64,000 nt of DNA. Source: Rapana venosa. Lineage: Eukaryota; Mollusca; Gastropoda; Neogastropoda; Muricidae. Location: NCBI GenBank assembly GCA_028751875.1, contig CM054167.1, positions 20,264,412 through 20,328,411 of the forward strand, written 5' to 3'. This document shows positions 1 through 10,784 of this stretch, piece after piece. The notes beneath the pieces were generated by a model. The model was not told the origin of the DNA. It ran no database searches and saw only the letters and a list, made by a program, of their open reading frames with translations. The position numbers and the translations under genes are program-made. Position 1 is the first letter of the stretch. Each line of letters begins with the position of its first letter.

Positions 1-330
1 GGGATTAATGTCATATGAAAGACGTAACACTCAAACCATGACAGAGGGTCTGGTGACATTGGAAGAGAAAATATTGGGTAGGATCGTGATGGAACAGCTA
101 CAGAGAGTGTGTTCAGGTTTTGTTCATGTACATAGATGCCTTTGCAATGTAAGTTAATAAACGATTAATCAACGGCATGGAGAAAGAAAAAAAAAACACG
201 GGTCTTTGTTAACAACATATGTTCATGTCTAAAATCTGGCAGGGATCAGATTGTTTTGTCTTCATGCCCTTGTTTTTAAGGTATGAAGGATACCAAATTA
301 ATGGATCATGGTGGGGTTTTTTTTGTTGTT
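1..330. other. Non-coding, nothing recognised
   Basis: AT-rich sequence with no exon-like frame, repeat family or RNA gene that I can recognise. A short poly-A tract lies near 187-197. Confidence 0.5.
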
Positions 331-428
331 GTTCCTTGACTAGAGCTCTGAGGTTCACCAAAGGTGAGATTTTGCGTACGCGACTGTTTTTGCCCACCAT
401 GAAGGTAGCCATATTCCGACTTCAGTGA
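331..428 (-). mobile_element. SINE tail-B fragment
   Basis: This matches the tail-B module seen elsewhere in the window (for example 11068-11160, 19528-19640 and 58935-59035). Shared blocks are 'gaggttcaccaaaggtgaga', 'gcgtacgcgac' and 'aaggtagccatattccgac'. The head and central domain are absent, so it is a truncated copy. Confidence 0.65.
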
Positions 429-795
429 TGTATCACGTGAACATGGTCCCACGAGCTTGTGGCCATGGCCATGGCCGGGGCAGAGAGCTCACTCTTGAGT
501 GGCGTGGGAACAGCAGGACAGGAACGTCACTGAATGAATGAGGCAGGAAAAAATGTGGTCCTGCATCACACGTTTGCACGTTCCTCCCTCTGTGTCTTAA
601 CACTAATGGCAGGCAGAGAGACGTCAATCTGTGCGGGACATTGTTGAAAACCAACTCCCTTGTCTGAGCATGGTACATGTGTGTATTCAAACCTTGCTTG
701 AATGTCATTCCAGGTTGGGTTTTTTGCTGTGAACATGTTTTGGTGCACATTCAAACTTCGATTGTTGCTGATCCAGTGTATGAAATTATCGTGTC

Positions 796-1190
796 AGAAC
801 ATTTTGTAACTGCGGTTCACATGAATTGTCAAGATTTTGATGTTCCTGTTCTTGGTAACGGCATTGTCAGAACAAATTATCCTGTCAGAACATTTGTAAC
901 TGCGGTTTACATGAGTTGTCAAGATTTTGATGTTCCTGTTCGTGGTAACGGCATTGTCAGAACAGGAGCACAAACTGTATGTCTCATAGCTATGTGTAAC
1001 TCCCTGTGTGATGAAGACTTCAGAATGAGGAGATTGTGTCTCCTGTGTGTAAATTCTCATAGTATGAAGGCTTCAGAACATGAAGAATGTGTGTCTCCTG
1101 TGTGTAAATTCTCATGGTATGAAGGCTTCAGAACATGAAGAATGTGTCTCCTGTGTGTAAATTCTCATGGTATGAAGGCTTCAGAACATG
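796..1190. repeat. Two short tandem duplications
   Basis: A block of about 88 bp built around 'gtcaagattttgatgttcct' occurs twice (about 800-965). A block of about 58 bp built around 'gtgtgtaaattctcat' occurs three times (about 1030-1190). The copies are near-identical and adjacent, so replication slippage or unequal exchange is likely. The plus-strand frame through them (677-1138) has no recognisable protein features. Confidence 0.75.
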
Positions 1191-1344
1191 ATTGTATCTC
1201 CTATTATGTGTAAGCCAATGAAGGACCCAGCTATTGCCTCTGTCCATGTCGCTTTCCTCACTTCAGTCATAACCTGGCCTCATGGTGATCTCGGTTGGTA
1301 CGTGTGTATGCCCGGTCCTCCCCTTGCTTGCCCCGAGTGAGTTC

Positions 1345-1447
1345 TTGTCAATGACAAAATTTACAAAACTGCATACACACGGGGACTGGATGTAAAAAAA
1401 GCGCGTAAGTGCTTCTTCCATTATCCTCGATATAAAAGAATAAATAA
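1345..1447 (+). mobile_element. SINE-A, 5'-truncated (tail A)
   Basis: Contains the tail-A module: 'cacggggactggatgtaaaa', then a run ending 'cctcgatataaaagaataaa'. Only the last 100 bases of the element remain. Confidence 0.8.
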
Positions 1448-1785
1448 ATATTCGTGAGACACTTGACAGATGTTGGATGGTTCCTTCAGAGTGATCACCA
1501 GGTCTAGCTCTGTAACTTGAGCAACCCTAGTCATCAGCAGGGTCTCGTTTAGTCAGTGGCCCTGTGGGGGCCTGCTGTTTTTGAGAAGAGTGTGGGAGAA
1601 GTAGTTCAGCAGCTGGTGATGTGATGGCCTTTCCCTGCACTGTGTGTACAGACATATCACTTTGAAAAACCGTTTGTATTTTGGAGGGAAAAAAAAAAAG
1701 GTGGGGGGAAGTGTTGTGGGAGCTGGTAAACAATGTTCTTGTTTGGTTGTTGTTGTTGTTGTTTTTTCGGGATTTTTTTTTCCCT

Positions 1786-1875
1786 GAACCTTGTGTAAAG
1801 CTTCAAGGTTCAGCAATGGTGAGGTTTTTACGTATGCGACCGTTTTTTCTTCCCTACCATTACGCTAGCTGCATT
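1786..1875 (-). mobile_element. SINE tail-B fragment, diverged
   Basis: Matches tail B through 'gttcagcaatggtgagg' and 'acgtatgcgaccg'. More diverged than the copy at 331-428. Confidence 0.5.
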
Positions 1876-2024
1876 TGAGAGGTACTTTTCTGCTCTTTCT
1901 GATTTTCAATTGTTGATGGGTTTTTTTGGATGTGCACAAGTCCGTAAGCATACAGGTCCAGCTGGTTTAGAGTCTCTTCCAAAAAAAACTTGACATACCG
2001 TTCAATTTTCCTGTCTAACTGGGA

Positions 2025-2228
2025 AGAAAGGGCAAGGGTAGGAATTGAACCCCCCCAAAAAATGAACGCATGCACTTTCTTTCTTATTGTGAAGTCTGCA
2101 AGTGTAAGTAGAATATATAAACAAAGGGCAAGGCTAGGAATTGAACCCAAAAAATAAATGAACTTATTTATGCACTCTTTTTCTTATTGTGAAGTCTGCA
2201 AGTGTAAGTAGAATATATAAACAAACGT
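2025..2228. repeat. Tandem duplication, about 110 bp, two copies
   Basis: Both copies contain 'gggcaag', 'taggaattgaaccc', 'cttattgtgaagtctgcaag' and 'gtagaatatataaacaaa'. No gene is visible around it. Confidence 0.8.
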
Positions 2229-2409
2229 CAACAAAACCTAATGGTCGCATTGACTCTGTATCGCTCATGTTCTCCCTCTCAAGATGTGATAACATGGTTC
2301 AGAGTTTCTGTCTATTGCTGTGTCTTACTCATGATGTGTGTTAATCCTGCCAAATGTGGAATATAATAATAAACAGGAAATTATTCTTACGCTTAACTTT
2401 GTGTGTGTT

Positions 2410-2412
<3 letters not shown>

Positions 2413-2496
<84 letters not shown>
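2413..2496. repeat. (TG)n microsatellite
   Basis: An almost uninterrupted TG dinucleotide run of about 84 bases, abutting the 3' end of a minus-strand SINE-A. Frames through it read as Cys-Val repeats and are not genes. Confidence 0.98.
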
Positions 2497-2497
<1 letters not shown>

Positions 2498-2815
2498 CTT
2501 TAATTTCGAGGATAATGGAATAAGCACTCATGTGCTTTTTTTCATCAAGTCCCCGTGTGTATGCAGTTTTGTAAATTTTGTCATCCGTTCCCACCGGCAC
2601 ACAATGGCCTACTCTTCCGAAAAGCGGAACGGGTTTTAACCTGTGCCCAAGATGTTCTGCGTGCGTTCGCACACGGGACCTCGGTTTATAGTCTCATCCA
2701 AAGGACCTTTTGGGGAGAGTGGAGTCGGCACTGATGTTAACACCAGAGGAAAAATCCTTTTGAACGAGAGTCAAACCCGGGGTCAGCAGATCACGAAAAC
2801 TTCGCTCTAACCACC
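2498..2815 (-). mobile_element. SINE-A with tail A, near full length
   Basis: Read on the minus strand, it has the degraded tRNA-like head (ending 2815), the 'ttaacatcagt' block, the central domain, the 'aagagtaggccattgtgtgc' block and tail A next to (TG)n. Internal pol III boxes are decayed. Confidence 0.85.
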
Positions 2816-2884
2816 AGGTGTGCGAGCGCGTGTGTGTGTGTGTGTGTGTGATTAAAAGTTGAAATGACAGTGGTACCCGTCTTT

Positions 2885-3290
2885 CTTCTCTGCGTTCTCT
2901 TACCAGGAGGGTTGGGTGCCCGATACCTGGTCTTCTCCTGTGCTTGTCATTTTGAAGGAGGTCAGGCCTCAGCCGACATGTTCTGACTTCAAAGCAGCTC
3001 GTTTCATCGTACAGGTTGCATGCTTGGTATGTTCGTGTTTCCGTAACCCACCAGAAGCCGACATGAATTACAGGATCTTCACCATACATATTTTATCTTC
3101 TGCATGCATTATTTACAGGAAGGGGATTAAGGCACTGGCAGGTCTGCCCTTGAAGTTGACCTGGCATATTGTAAAAATCCCCACCCCTAATTCAACAGAT
3201 GCCACCGCCGAGATTGGAACCCATGACTTAGTGTGGACCCGAGGGGTAGAAGTCGACCAGTCTTAACCACTCGGCTACAGCGTCTGTCAC
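2885..3290 (-). mobile_element. SINE-C (tRNA-Leu/Ser-like head), near full length
   Basis: On the minus strand the 5' end reads 'gtagccgagtggttaagac', a good tRNA-Leu/Ser A-box region. A B-box-like 'gggttccaatc' follows. The body continues through 'gtcaacttcaagggcagacc' and ends in a region also seen at 17690-17800 and 50575-50975. It is therefore a tRNA-derived SINE of about 400 bp, copied by a LINE and transcribed, if at all, by pol III. Confidence 0.75.
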
Positions 3291-3354
3291 TGACTATTGG
3301 AATACTAGCTAGTTTCAAACCTGGTTTCAAAACCTCTATACATTATTTGTCGGC

Positions 3355-3558
3355 GGGTTAGGGTTAGCCTAGTGGTTAGAGTGTTGTGCTCGTGATTTGA
3401 TGACCCTGGGTTCAAGCCACCACTGAGACACAGGTTCAAGGGGATTTTTTCCTTCTGGAGTTAACATCAGTGCCGACTCCACTTCCCCCCAGCCACCCCT
3501 CCCCCTCCCCCCAAAAGTCCTTCGAGATGCCACGTGCAAACATGCACAGAACATGTTG
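3355..3558 (+). mobile_element. SINE-A, 5' part, split by an insertion
   Basis: Head 'tagcctagtggttagagtg', B-box-like 'gggttcaagcc', 'ggagttaacatcagt' and part of the central domain. It stops at 'acagaacatgttg' (3546-3558). The same 13 bases reappear at 5342-5354, where the element resumes, so they are the target-site duplication of the inserted SINE-B. Confidence 0.85.
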
Positions 3559-3644
3559 GACAAGTAGGAAAGGTGTCCCATAACCTACGTGGTCGTAGGG
3601 GGGCGAGGCATCAGAGACCTCAGCTTCTCTAAGAACCAGCATAT
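3559..3644 (-). mobile_element. SINE-B 3' part (left of the LINE)
   Basis: Matches the 3' end of SINE-B read in reverse ('ggtgtcccataacc', 'cagagacctcagcttctct', 'ccagcatat'). The remainder lies at 5131-5341 on the far side of the LINE. Confidence 0.85.
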
Positions 3645-5130
3645 ATATGCACTGAAACTACCCTAGCCCATACCCTAAATACACTTCTACTTGCTTCTGA
3701 CTCAGGGAAAATCTCCCTTCTCACTCTACTCGACTTATCTGCAGCCTTCGACACTATTGACCATTCAATTCTTCTCTCCCGTCTTAAAAAAACATTCGGT
3801 GTTACTGGCACAGCCCTCTCCTGGTTCAGTTCATACCTCACTGACCGATTCCAGACAGTCGCAGTAAACAAGATACAGTCAATACCTGCCAAACTGGAAT
3901 GTGGTGTCCCGCAGGGATCAGTTCTCGGCCCTGTTCTTTTCACTCTCTATACTGCTCCACTATCACATATAATAAACCGTCATCATATCAACCATCACTT
4001 TTATGCAGATGACTCTCAGATTCAAAGTAGTGTTACACCTGAAAATCTGCCTTCTCTCTTGACAAAGATGGCCTACTGCTTTCAAGATATCCAAAACTGG
4101 ATGATACAAAACAAGTTACAGTTAAACGCAGATAAAACCGAAGCCATGCTTGTAGGGACAAAACACAAACTCTCTTCCATTACAACAACTTCAATAGAAC
4201 TCGGCAATACATCAGTCCCTTTATCCACTTCCGTGAAGTATCTAGGTGTCGTTATCGACAACACACTCTCTATGAAAAAATTCATCACCCAGACCTGTCA
4301 GTCGTGCTACTATCAATTACGGCGTATTAGTGCAATTCGAAAGTACCTGTCCACTGATGCAACAGCCAAACTTGTCACTTCTCTCATTCTCTCACGTCTG
4401 GACTATTGCAATTCTCTTTTAGCTGGTCTGCCAGCAACATCTATCCACTCCCTTCAACGTATACAAAACTCCGCAGCTCGACTAGTTCTCAGAAAGAAAA
4501 AATCTGAGCACATTACCCCTCTCTTGCGATCTCTCCACTGGCTGCCTGTGCCACAGAGAGTAGATTATAAGATCAGTACCCTCTGTTACAAATGTCTCCA
4601 CAAAACTGCACCCTCCTACCTATGTGAATGTCTTAACCTGTACACTCCTTCACGTTCCCTCCGCTCTACTGCAGATACCTTGTGCCTACGAATACCTAGA
4701 TTCAACCAATCCACTGTTGGCCGCCGCTCATTCTCTATTTCTGGTCCATCCATCTGGAACAACCTTCCTCTCTCTCTTCGCCAGAAACCTAGTTATGACA
4801 CTTTTAAATCCAGCCTCAAGACATATTTATTTCAAACCTAAGACTTCCCCCCCTCCTATTTCATATCTAACCCATGTTCTATCACTCTGCTAAAGTATAC
4901 GGCCTGTGCGAGTGTATGTGTGCTTTTGAAAAAACATTTGACTATCGAAACTTTATTTCATAGATTTTGTCTGCATTGCACCATGTTTGTAAATATCTGT
5001 TTGTTTAAACTTTTGATTATTTATCATTGATTGCATGACTGTGTAAGATTAGGTTGAATGCATGCGCTTTGATTTGTCTTTGCAAGATATAGCGCTATAT
5101 AAGTTCCATTTATTATTATTATTATTATTA
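3641..5130 (+). mobile_element. 5'-truncated non-LTR retrotransposon, CR1/L2-like
   Basis: An open frame runs from the 5' break to the stop at 4841 without interruption (about 397 codons). It encodes the later two-thirds of a reverse transcriptase. The motifs, in order, are 'LLDLSAAFDTIDH' (first catalytic Asp region, about 3720-3770), 'GVPQGSVLGP' (about 3903-3932), the catalytic 'YADD' (about 4002-4014), 'LNADKTEAMLVG', 'LGVVID', 'SRLDYCNSLL', 'LQRIQNSAARLV' and 'LHWLPV'. This order is characteristic of CR1/L2-group elements. The endonuclease and ORF1 are missing, so it cannot move itself. The 3' UTR (4842-5110) ends in 'gcgctatataagttccattt' followed by a (TTA)n tail, as in CR1/L2 elements. 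The intact frame suggests a fairly recent insertion. Confidence 0.92.
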
Positions 5131-5341
5131 TATTGAGGGCGGTAGCGCCCATCTCCTCTCCCTCGCTGCTTTACCTTCCCTGACCCTCAAGAGTATAGGT
5201 ATCCATTTACAGCTGGGGGGACTGTACTGAAGCCAAGGCGCACAAACGGTCACCCATCCAACTGGTAACCAAGCTCGATGCTGCTTAACCTTGGCTTTGG
5301 GAAAGCGAGTGCTCTGACCACTGAGCTATCCCGCCCCCCAT
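5131..5341 (-). mobile_element. SINE-B 5' part (right of the LINE)
   Basis: Continues the element broken at 3644 from 'attgagggcgg' to the tRNA-like 5' end 'ctgagctatcccgcccc'. It contains the 5S-like segment in reverse ('gtcacccatccaactggta'). Confidence 0.88.
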
Positions 5342-5455
5342 ACAGAACATGTTGCTACATGTTAACACCCGTTCCACTTTTCGGAAGAGTAGGTCATTTT
5401 GTGTCAGTAGGAGCGGATGACAGAATTTCAAACGCATGCACACTGTGAAACTACT
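5342..5455 (+). mobile_element. SINE-A, 3' part, continuation of 3355-3558
   Basis: Resumes with the repeated 'acagaacatgttg', then 'ttccacttttcggaagagta' and the 'ggagcggatgacagaatttc' block. Confidence 0.8.
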
Positions 5456-5885
5456 TTACCATAATTATTCGAGTCTTTGTTTCAGAGGGAGGAAGTTGAG
5501 AGTCTTCAGATCCATGACTGTCATGTTTTAACATCATCTCCGAAGATGAAATGGGGCTGCCTTAATAGTGGACAAAACCAGTTACATGTGCAGAGTCTCG
5601 CCCTTGGTGAGCCTTGGAGCTCTCGCTGAGCACAGACAAAGCAACAACAACAACAACAGCCTATGATAAGCCAAGGCCGAAAGGCTTTTGTCTGTTATTG
5701 GTTTAAATATGGTTTAATCAATATCCATACAACATATAAGCCGTTATTGATGTCAGCTAAATGCCGATGACCTACATTGAAATGTATTGTCGAATATTAT
5801 GCTGGGATTGCCTTCAGCCATGACAAACTCTTAGTATAACAGCCAACACTCTATTTTTCCAAGGAGATAAAAAAAAAAAAATTCC
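5456..5885. other. Non-coding with a short tail-B scrap
   Basis: A stretch near 5595-5640 ('cttggtgagccttggagctc') resembles the 3' end of tail B, followed by (CAA)n. Nothing else is recognised. Confidence 0.4.
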
Positions 5886-6078
5886 GTGAAGTTGAAGTAT
5901 GGCTGCTTATGAGGCGAGGTTCTTGAAAAATCATCCATGCAAACTTCTCATCCACTGGGCACTTTCAATCTCACTGTCGTTCTCAGGCAGGGTGAGTGAG
6001 TCAAGAGTACATAAAACCTGTTCTGGGTGACCCCCAGAGTGTTAAGCTGGGGGAACGTGCAACATCAACAACACAAAA
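5886..6078 (+). mobile_element. Rep-G, SINE-like, copy 1
   Basis: About 190 bp, matched by an inverted copy at 36008-36210. Shared blocks are 'gcaaacttctca', 'tttcaatctcac', 'gatgatgagtgagtca'-like sequence and 'tgacccccag', ending with 'gctgggg' and (CAA)n. Its first 30 bases resemble tail B. Confidence 0.65.
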
Positions 6079-6132
6079 CCTACAATGTTTAGAGTTTAAA
6101 GCCATTTTATTTTATTTTTTATTTATTTCATT

Positions 6133-6296
6133 TTATTCTTTTATTTCGAGGATGATTGAATAAGCACTTATTGCTTTTTTACCTCCAGTCCCCGTGTGTA
6201 TGCGGTTTTGTAAATTCTGTCATCTGATCCCACACAATGGCCTACTCTTACGAAAAGCGGAACCGGATTTAACACGTGCGCAAGATGTTCTGCAAA
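6133..6296 (-). mobile_element. SINE-A, 5'-truncated (tail A)
   Basis: Tail A and the 'aatggcctactcttacgaaa' block are present on the minus strand. The element stops at 'caagatgttctgc'. Confidence 0.8.
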
Positions 6297-6570
6297 CAGG
6301 AGAGATTAGAATGTTATTCATTTGATTTTTTTACCAAAATGTGCCTCATGTTTGCTCTTATTTAAATCATTATGCAATAACAATGTTAACCTCGTCAACA
6401 CTGAGCTATTTCCACTTTAGTCCAGGGACATAACTCCCGAATGAAGAAATCAGTGACTGACCCAACATGTTATTGTCATGAATGAACTCTTCAGCTTAGA
6501 AAAATATTCAATCAGACAGCTACCTTTGTACTGTTGAAATTACTGGCTTACTTCGTCCTCTTCGAACTTC
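6297..6570. other. Non-coding, nothing recognised
   Basis: Unique-looking AT-rich sequence without an exon-like frame. Confidence 0.5.
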
Positions 6571-6640
6571 TCAGAAAGCAACTATTGTTGTCTGTCATAA
6601 TTATATGAGCGAATAGCGTTGCGCTGCCGTTAGATGGCAG
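6571..6640 (-). repeat. Short dispersed repeat with weak inverted ends, copy 1
   Basis: Matches 14965-15035 and 30258-30322 in reverse orientation, through 'gacagacaa' and 'ttaacggcagcgc'-like blocks. The ends (CTTGTCAGGC versus GTTGTCTGTC) are weakly inverted. Confidence 0.55.
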
Positions 6641-6728
6641 TCTGGTCATTGTAGGGATGTCGAAAGTCTTCTCCTTGGGTACATTAATAATTAAGGAGGT
6701 TTATCTTTTTTTCTTATTTCTTTTCTTT

Positions 6729-7073
6729 TATTCTTTTATATCGAGGATAATGGAATAAGCACTTGTGTTGTTTTTTTACAACCAGTCCCCGTGTGTATGC
6801 AGTTTTGTAAATTTTGTCATCCGTTCCCACCGGCACACAATGGCCTAACTCTTCCGAAAAGCGGAACGGGTTTTAACCTGTGCGCAAGATGTTCTGCGTG
6901 CGATCACACACGGGGCCTCGGTTTATATAGTCTCATCCGAAGGACTTTTGGGGAGAGTGGAGTCGGCACTGATGTGAACCCCAGGGGAAAATATCCCCTT
7001 GAACGGGAATCGAACCCCGGGTCGTCAGATTGCGAGAGCGCAATGTTCTAACCACTAGGCTATCCCGTCCCCC
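6729..7073 (-). mobile_element. SINE-A with tail A, full length
   Basis: One of the best complete copies. On the minus strand it has 'gggacgggatagcctagtgg' (A-box region) and a B-box-like 'gggttcgattcccg' with small indels. 'ttcacatcagtgccgactcc', the central domain 'cttcggatgagactat' and tail A ending at 6729 follow. Length is about 345 bp. Confidence 0.9.
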
Positions 7074-7144
7074 CCATCTTGTTGGAAGTCGTCTGCAAGC
7101 AGGGCAGCTAGCTGCCTTTCTCCCAGTTCAGATGTATCCCTAAC

Positions 7145-7207
7145 GGGCGGGGACTGGATGCAAAAAAGCACATGTGTGCTTATTCATTATCCTCGAAATA
7201 AAAGAAT
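7145..7207 (+). mobile_element. SINE-A tail-A fragment
   Basis: 'cggggactggatgcaaaa' to 'cctcgaaataaaagaat'. Only the 3' end is left. Confidence 0.75.
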
Positions 7208-7483
7208 TTGTCATTGTCATTGTCATTGTCTCCCAGTTCTCCTCCTTCTTCCAGTGAGAGTGTTCTTGGAGCGTGATGCTAATGGTCAGTAAGAGCTTCG
7301 GTGAGGTTCCATCATTTCTGTGTGAGTCCTTCTCCACGTTGAGGGTGCCAAGCTTCTCCTGCCCTGACTGGCAAACCTCTCTGCTCGTCTGCTCTTCAAT
7401 GGCAGTTTCTCGCTTTGTGATAATTATGGGATGGTGCTTTCTGCTGTTAAATAGAATGCATAAAACAAAACAACAACAACAAC
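7208..7483. other. Non-coding, nothing recognised
   Basis: Unique-looking sequence. Neither strand shows a frame with domain motifs or convincing splice sites. Confidence 0.45.
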
Positions 7484-7544
7484 AATGCGCGCGCACGCGA
7501 GCACGCACACACACACACACGCGCGCGCGCGCGCGCGCGCACAC

Positions 7545-7775
7545 AGTCCTTCGGATGAGACTATAAAGTGAGGTCCCTTGTACGAACGCACGCAGAACCT
7601 CTTGTGCACACGTTCAAACCCGTTCCGCTTTTCGGAAGAGTAGGCCATTGTGTGCCGGTGGGAAGGGAACGGGTGACAAAATTTACAAAACTGCGTACAC
7701 ACGGAGACTAGATCAAAAAAAAAGCACAATTCCATTATCCTCGAAATAAAAGAACAAAATAAAATAAATAAATAA
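7545..7775 (+). mobile_element. SINE-A with tail A, 5'-truncated
   Basis: Begins in the central domain ('gtccttcggatgagactata') right after a CA/GC alternating tract and runs to 'cctcgaaataaaagaac'. Confidence 0.85.
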
Positions 7776-7804
7776 ATAAATGTATCTTAACAAATAAATA
7801 AATG

Positions 7805-7805
<1 letters not shown>

Positions 7806-7862
<57 letters not shown>
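7806..7862. repeat. (CA)n microsatellite
   Basis: About 57 bases of uninterrupted CA. Confidence 0.98.
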
Positions 7863-7865
<3 letters not shown>

Positions 7866-7869
7866 CACG

Positions 7870-8875
7870 CGCGCCCCCTCCCCCCAAACACACGCACAAA
7901 CACATGGACTGGCTTTGTTTTTGTTTTTTTTAAGTATGAAGACTGAAAACGTCCTTGACCTTCGTGCAGCCCGTGAAAAGCACACACAAATCAGCAGCAA
8001 CGTTCAGCTGAATTTTTGATTGGTGGAAAATGAAGTGAGCTGTGGTCATGGGGGGTATTTCTGCAGTCTATATAAAGAACATAGCGCGGGTGGGGATCCT
8101 TGAAGGGTGTGTCAACTATATCGGGCCCTGGGGTGGGGGGCGGGTGTGTATTGCGGAAATCGAAAATGAAAAACCACTTTAAAATATCAAAAATAAAATT
8201 TTACATCAATATATCAACTATACAAGTCCCAAGGGTGGGAGGGATCTATATACGCAGACATCATATAAGAAAACAACATTTCCGATTTTGAAAATCACAC
8301 AATTTTTAGGGTAGGGGAGAGAGAGGCCAGGAATGAGGAAATTCTTGAAAAACGCATTTCAACAACGAGTACGGGTGTGTCAACTCGATCACATCTAGCG
8401 GGGGGGGGAGGGGAGGCTGTGTGTGTGTGTATGTATGTATGTATATACATGTACATTCAGGCATGGGGACTACAGGACTGCGGGCTTATCTACGCCCCAG
8501 CTGGGTCAGAAGGGTGGGTGTTCCCGGGAACTGTCTCTAGGGTGCCTGTCCTGTCGGGACAGGAGTCAACAGGCTGGTCATCTGGCCTTCAGGTTTCCTA
8601 CTCGTAAAGGGAAAGAAGTTCATAGTCTAGGCAAAAGAAGAGATGAAGTGGATGGAAGGAAGAGGGAAGTTGAAGGGTGTGTGTGTGGGTGGGGGATGAC
8701 AGACAACAGAGTTCTCAATGTTTAGGGATGAGGGTAGGGGTGGGGTGGGGTAGGGGGGAGCTGTGCCAAGGTTATGACCTGCTGGGTTGTGTCTGCTGCT
8801 GTCCAAAGAGCTGTGTGTGTGTAGCTTCCCCCATTCCATCCCTCCCCCCTCTCTCTCTCCCTCTCTCGATCAAAC
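7870..8875. other. Non-coding, nothing recognised
   Basis: Mixed G-rich and T-rich sequence with short G runs (8400-8410). No domain-bearing frame or known repeat family was recognised. Confidence 0.45.
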
Positions 8876-8969
8876 ACACACACACACACACAGAGGCACG
8901 CACAGACACACACACACAGAGGCACGCACAGACACACACAGACACAGAGGCACACACACAGACACAGAG

Positions 8970-9004
<35 letters not shown>

Positions 9005-9434
9005 TTGAGTGATTGACAAGTCTTTATTTCCAAGACAGACAATTAACATACTTTTTTTTCATTTTTGTCAATTTTAAGGATATATAAATATATATATGTA
9101 TGTATGCATATCATATCATATCATATCATATCATATCATATCATATATCCTATCATATCATTTTTTTTAAAAGAGGAAAAAGAAAATAAAACAACACACA
9201 AAAACCCTTTTCATTCAGGGCATTAACAAACCCACACAACAACAACAATATAAAAACCGTGATCGAATGAAAATCAACCACGAAAAACACAACAAACAAT
9301 TACTGATATGATAGCGGCAAAACACACCAACCAGTAAGCCAAAGCAACAAGCTTCAGAAAGAAAAAAAAGCCAGCAACAAAGACAATGAAACCCATGTAC
9401 TTTTCACGACAAAACTAGAGAGAGAGAGAGAGAG

Positions 9435-9525
<91 letters not shown>

Positions 9526-9858
9526 TCATCAAAGATATCCAAACAATTAACATATAATATGTAAAATAAAAAGTAACAACAATCAAAACTAGTTATTTAA
9601 AACAAACAAGCAGAGAGAGGGGGGCATGTCATAAGTGCGTGCACACACACATATATATGTACACGTACGCGCGTGCGAGCGCACGTACATGATACATATA
9701 GTACAAAATTATTCAAATAATCAGAGTACAAATCATCAAAAAGGAGAACAAAATATCAGATCCCCTCAGGACATTAATAAACTCGTACAAAAAATGCAAT
9801 ACAAATCATAATCAATCACCAGAAAGTAACAAACAAAATAGCCTAAGATGATAACGTC

Positions 9859-9918
<60 letters not shown>

Positions 9919-10318
9919 CCTTCGTCAGCCTAAACACTATTATCTGTTTTCACAATTCGTGAACTCTTGAACACAAAAAATATACAGACCAAAATAAGGC
10001 AAAGCCAGAAAAATCAAATAAAAATTTTAAAAAACAACAAAGCAGCCACCTTACCCCCTCCCAAAAGACATAAAAAAACCGAAGACCAATTTGAAAGAAG
10101 AAAAACGAACAAAGCTGGGATGCATCAGTTAAACCATCATCAACAAACACTTTCTGTTTGGTTTTCACTGTCAGTCAGTTGGCCAGTCTTTCAACCCCCA
10201 GAGAGGTTTTTAAACACACCGAAAATTTGCTCTGCCAAACACTAGGGTGTTGGTTTTTTAAAAAAACTTGTCTGCTTTTTTTTTCTTTTTTTAAAGACCA
10301 TAATCAAAAGAAATGGTC
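8876..10318. repeat. Microsatellite-rich intergenic stretch
   Basis: Contains interrupted (CA)n at 8876-9000, a (TCATA)n run at about 9108-9155, (GA)n at 9418-9518 and (CA)n at 9860-9916, separated by A-rich unique sequence. No gene is seen. Confidence 0.9.
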
Positions 10319-10665
10319 AGGGGCGGAATAGTCCCGTGGTTTGAGCGTTTAGCTCGTGATCTGACGGCCCGGGTTTGAGCTACCGCCGAAGCACACGATT
10401 GAAGGACCCCCCCTCCCCACCCCACCCCACCCCACCCCCACCCCCCTGGAGTTAACATCAGTATCAACTCCACTTCCTCGAAAGTCCTTTCGGATGAGAC
10501 TATAAACTGAGGTCCCATGTGCGAAGGCATGCAGAACATCTTGCGCACACGTTAAAACCCTTCTGCCTTCCAAAGGAGTAGGCCATCGGGTGGGTGGGGG
10601 GTCGCATCCATAAAAAATATCACCGTTACCCTTGGTGAAGCTCACAGCTCTAGCAGAGGAAAGTA
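10319..10665 (+). mobile_element. SINE-A with partial tail B
   Basis: Head 'tagtcccgtggtttgagcg', B-box-like 'gggtttgagc', a C-rich expansion at 10409-10446, the central domain and a shortened tail B ('cttggtgaagctcacagctc'). Confidence 0.75.
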
Positions 10666-10784
10666 AAAACAAAATAACAAAAAATAAAACCCACAAAAAC
10701 AAAATAATAAAAACAACAACCAAGGTTCATAATTATATGAAAAATTGTCCACGAATTTTTTTTTTACCAGAAAAATACCTGAGT

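Noticed and set aside
2916..3266. 116-codon plus frame
   Set aside because: Lies entirely within SINE-C on the opposite strand, with a tRNA-like head at one end.
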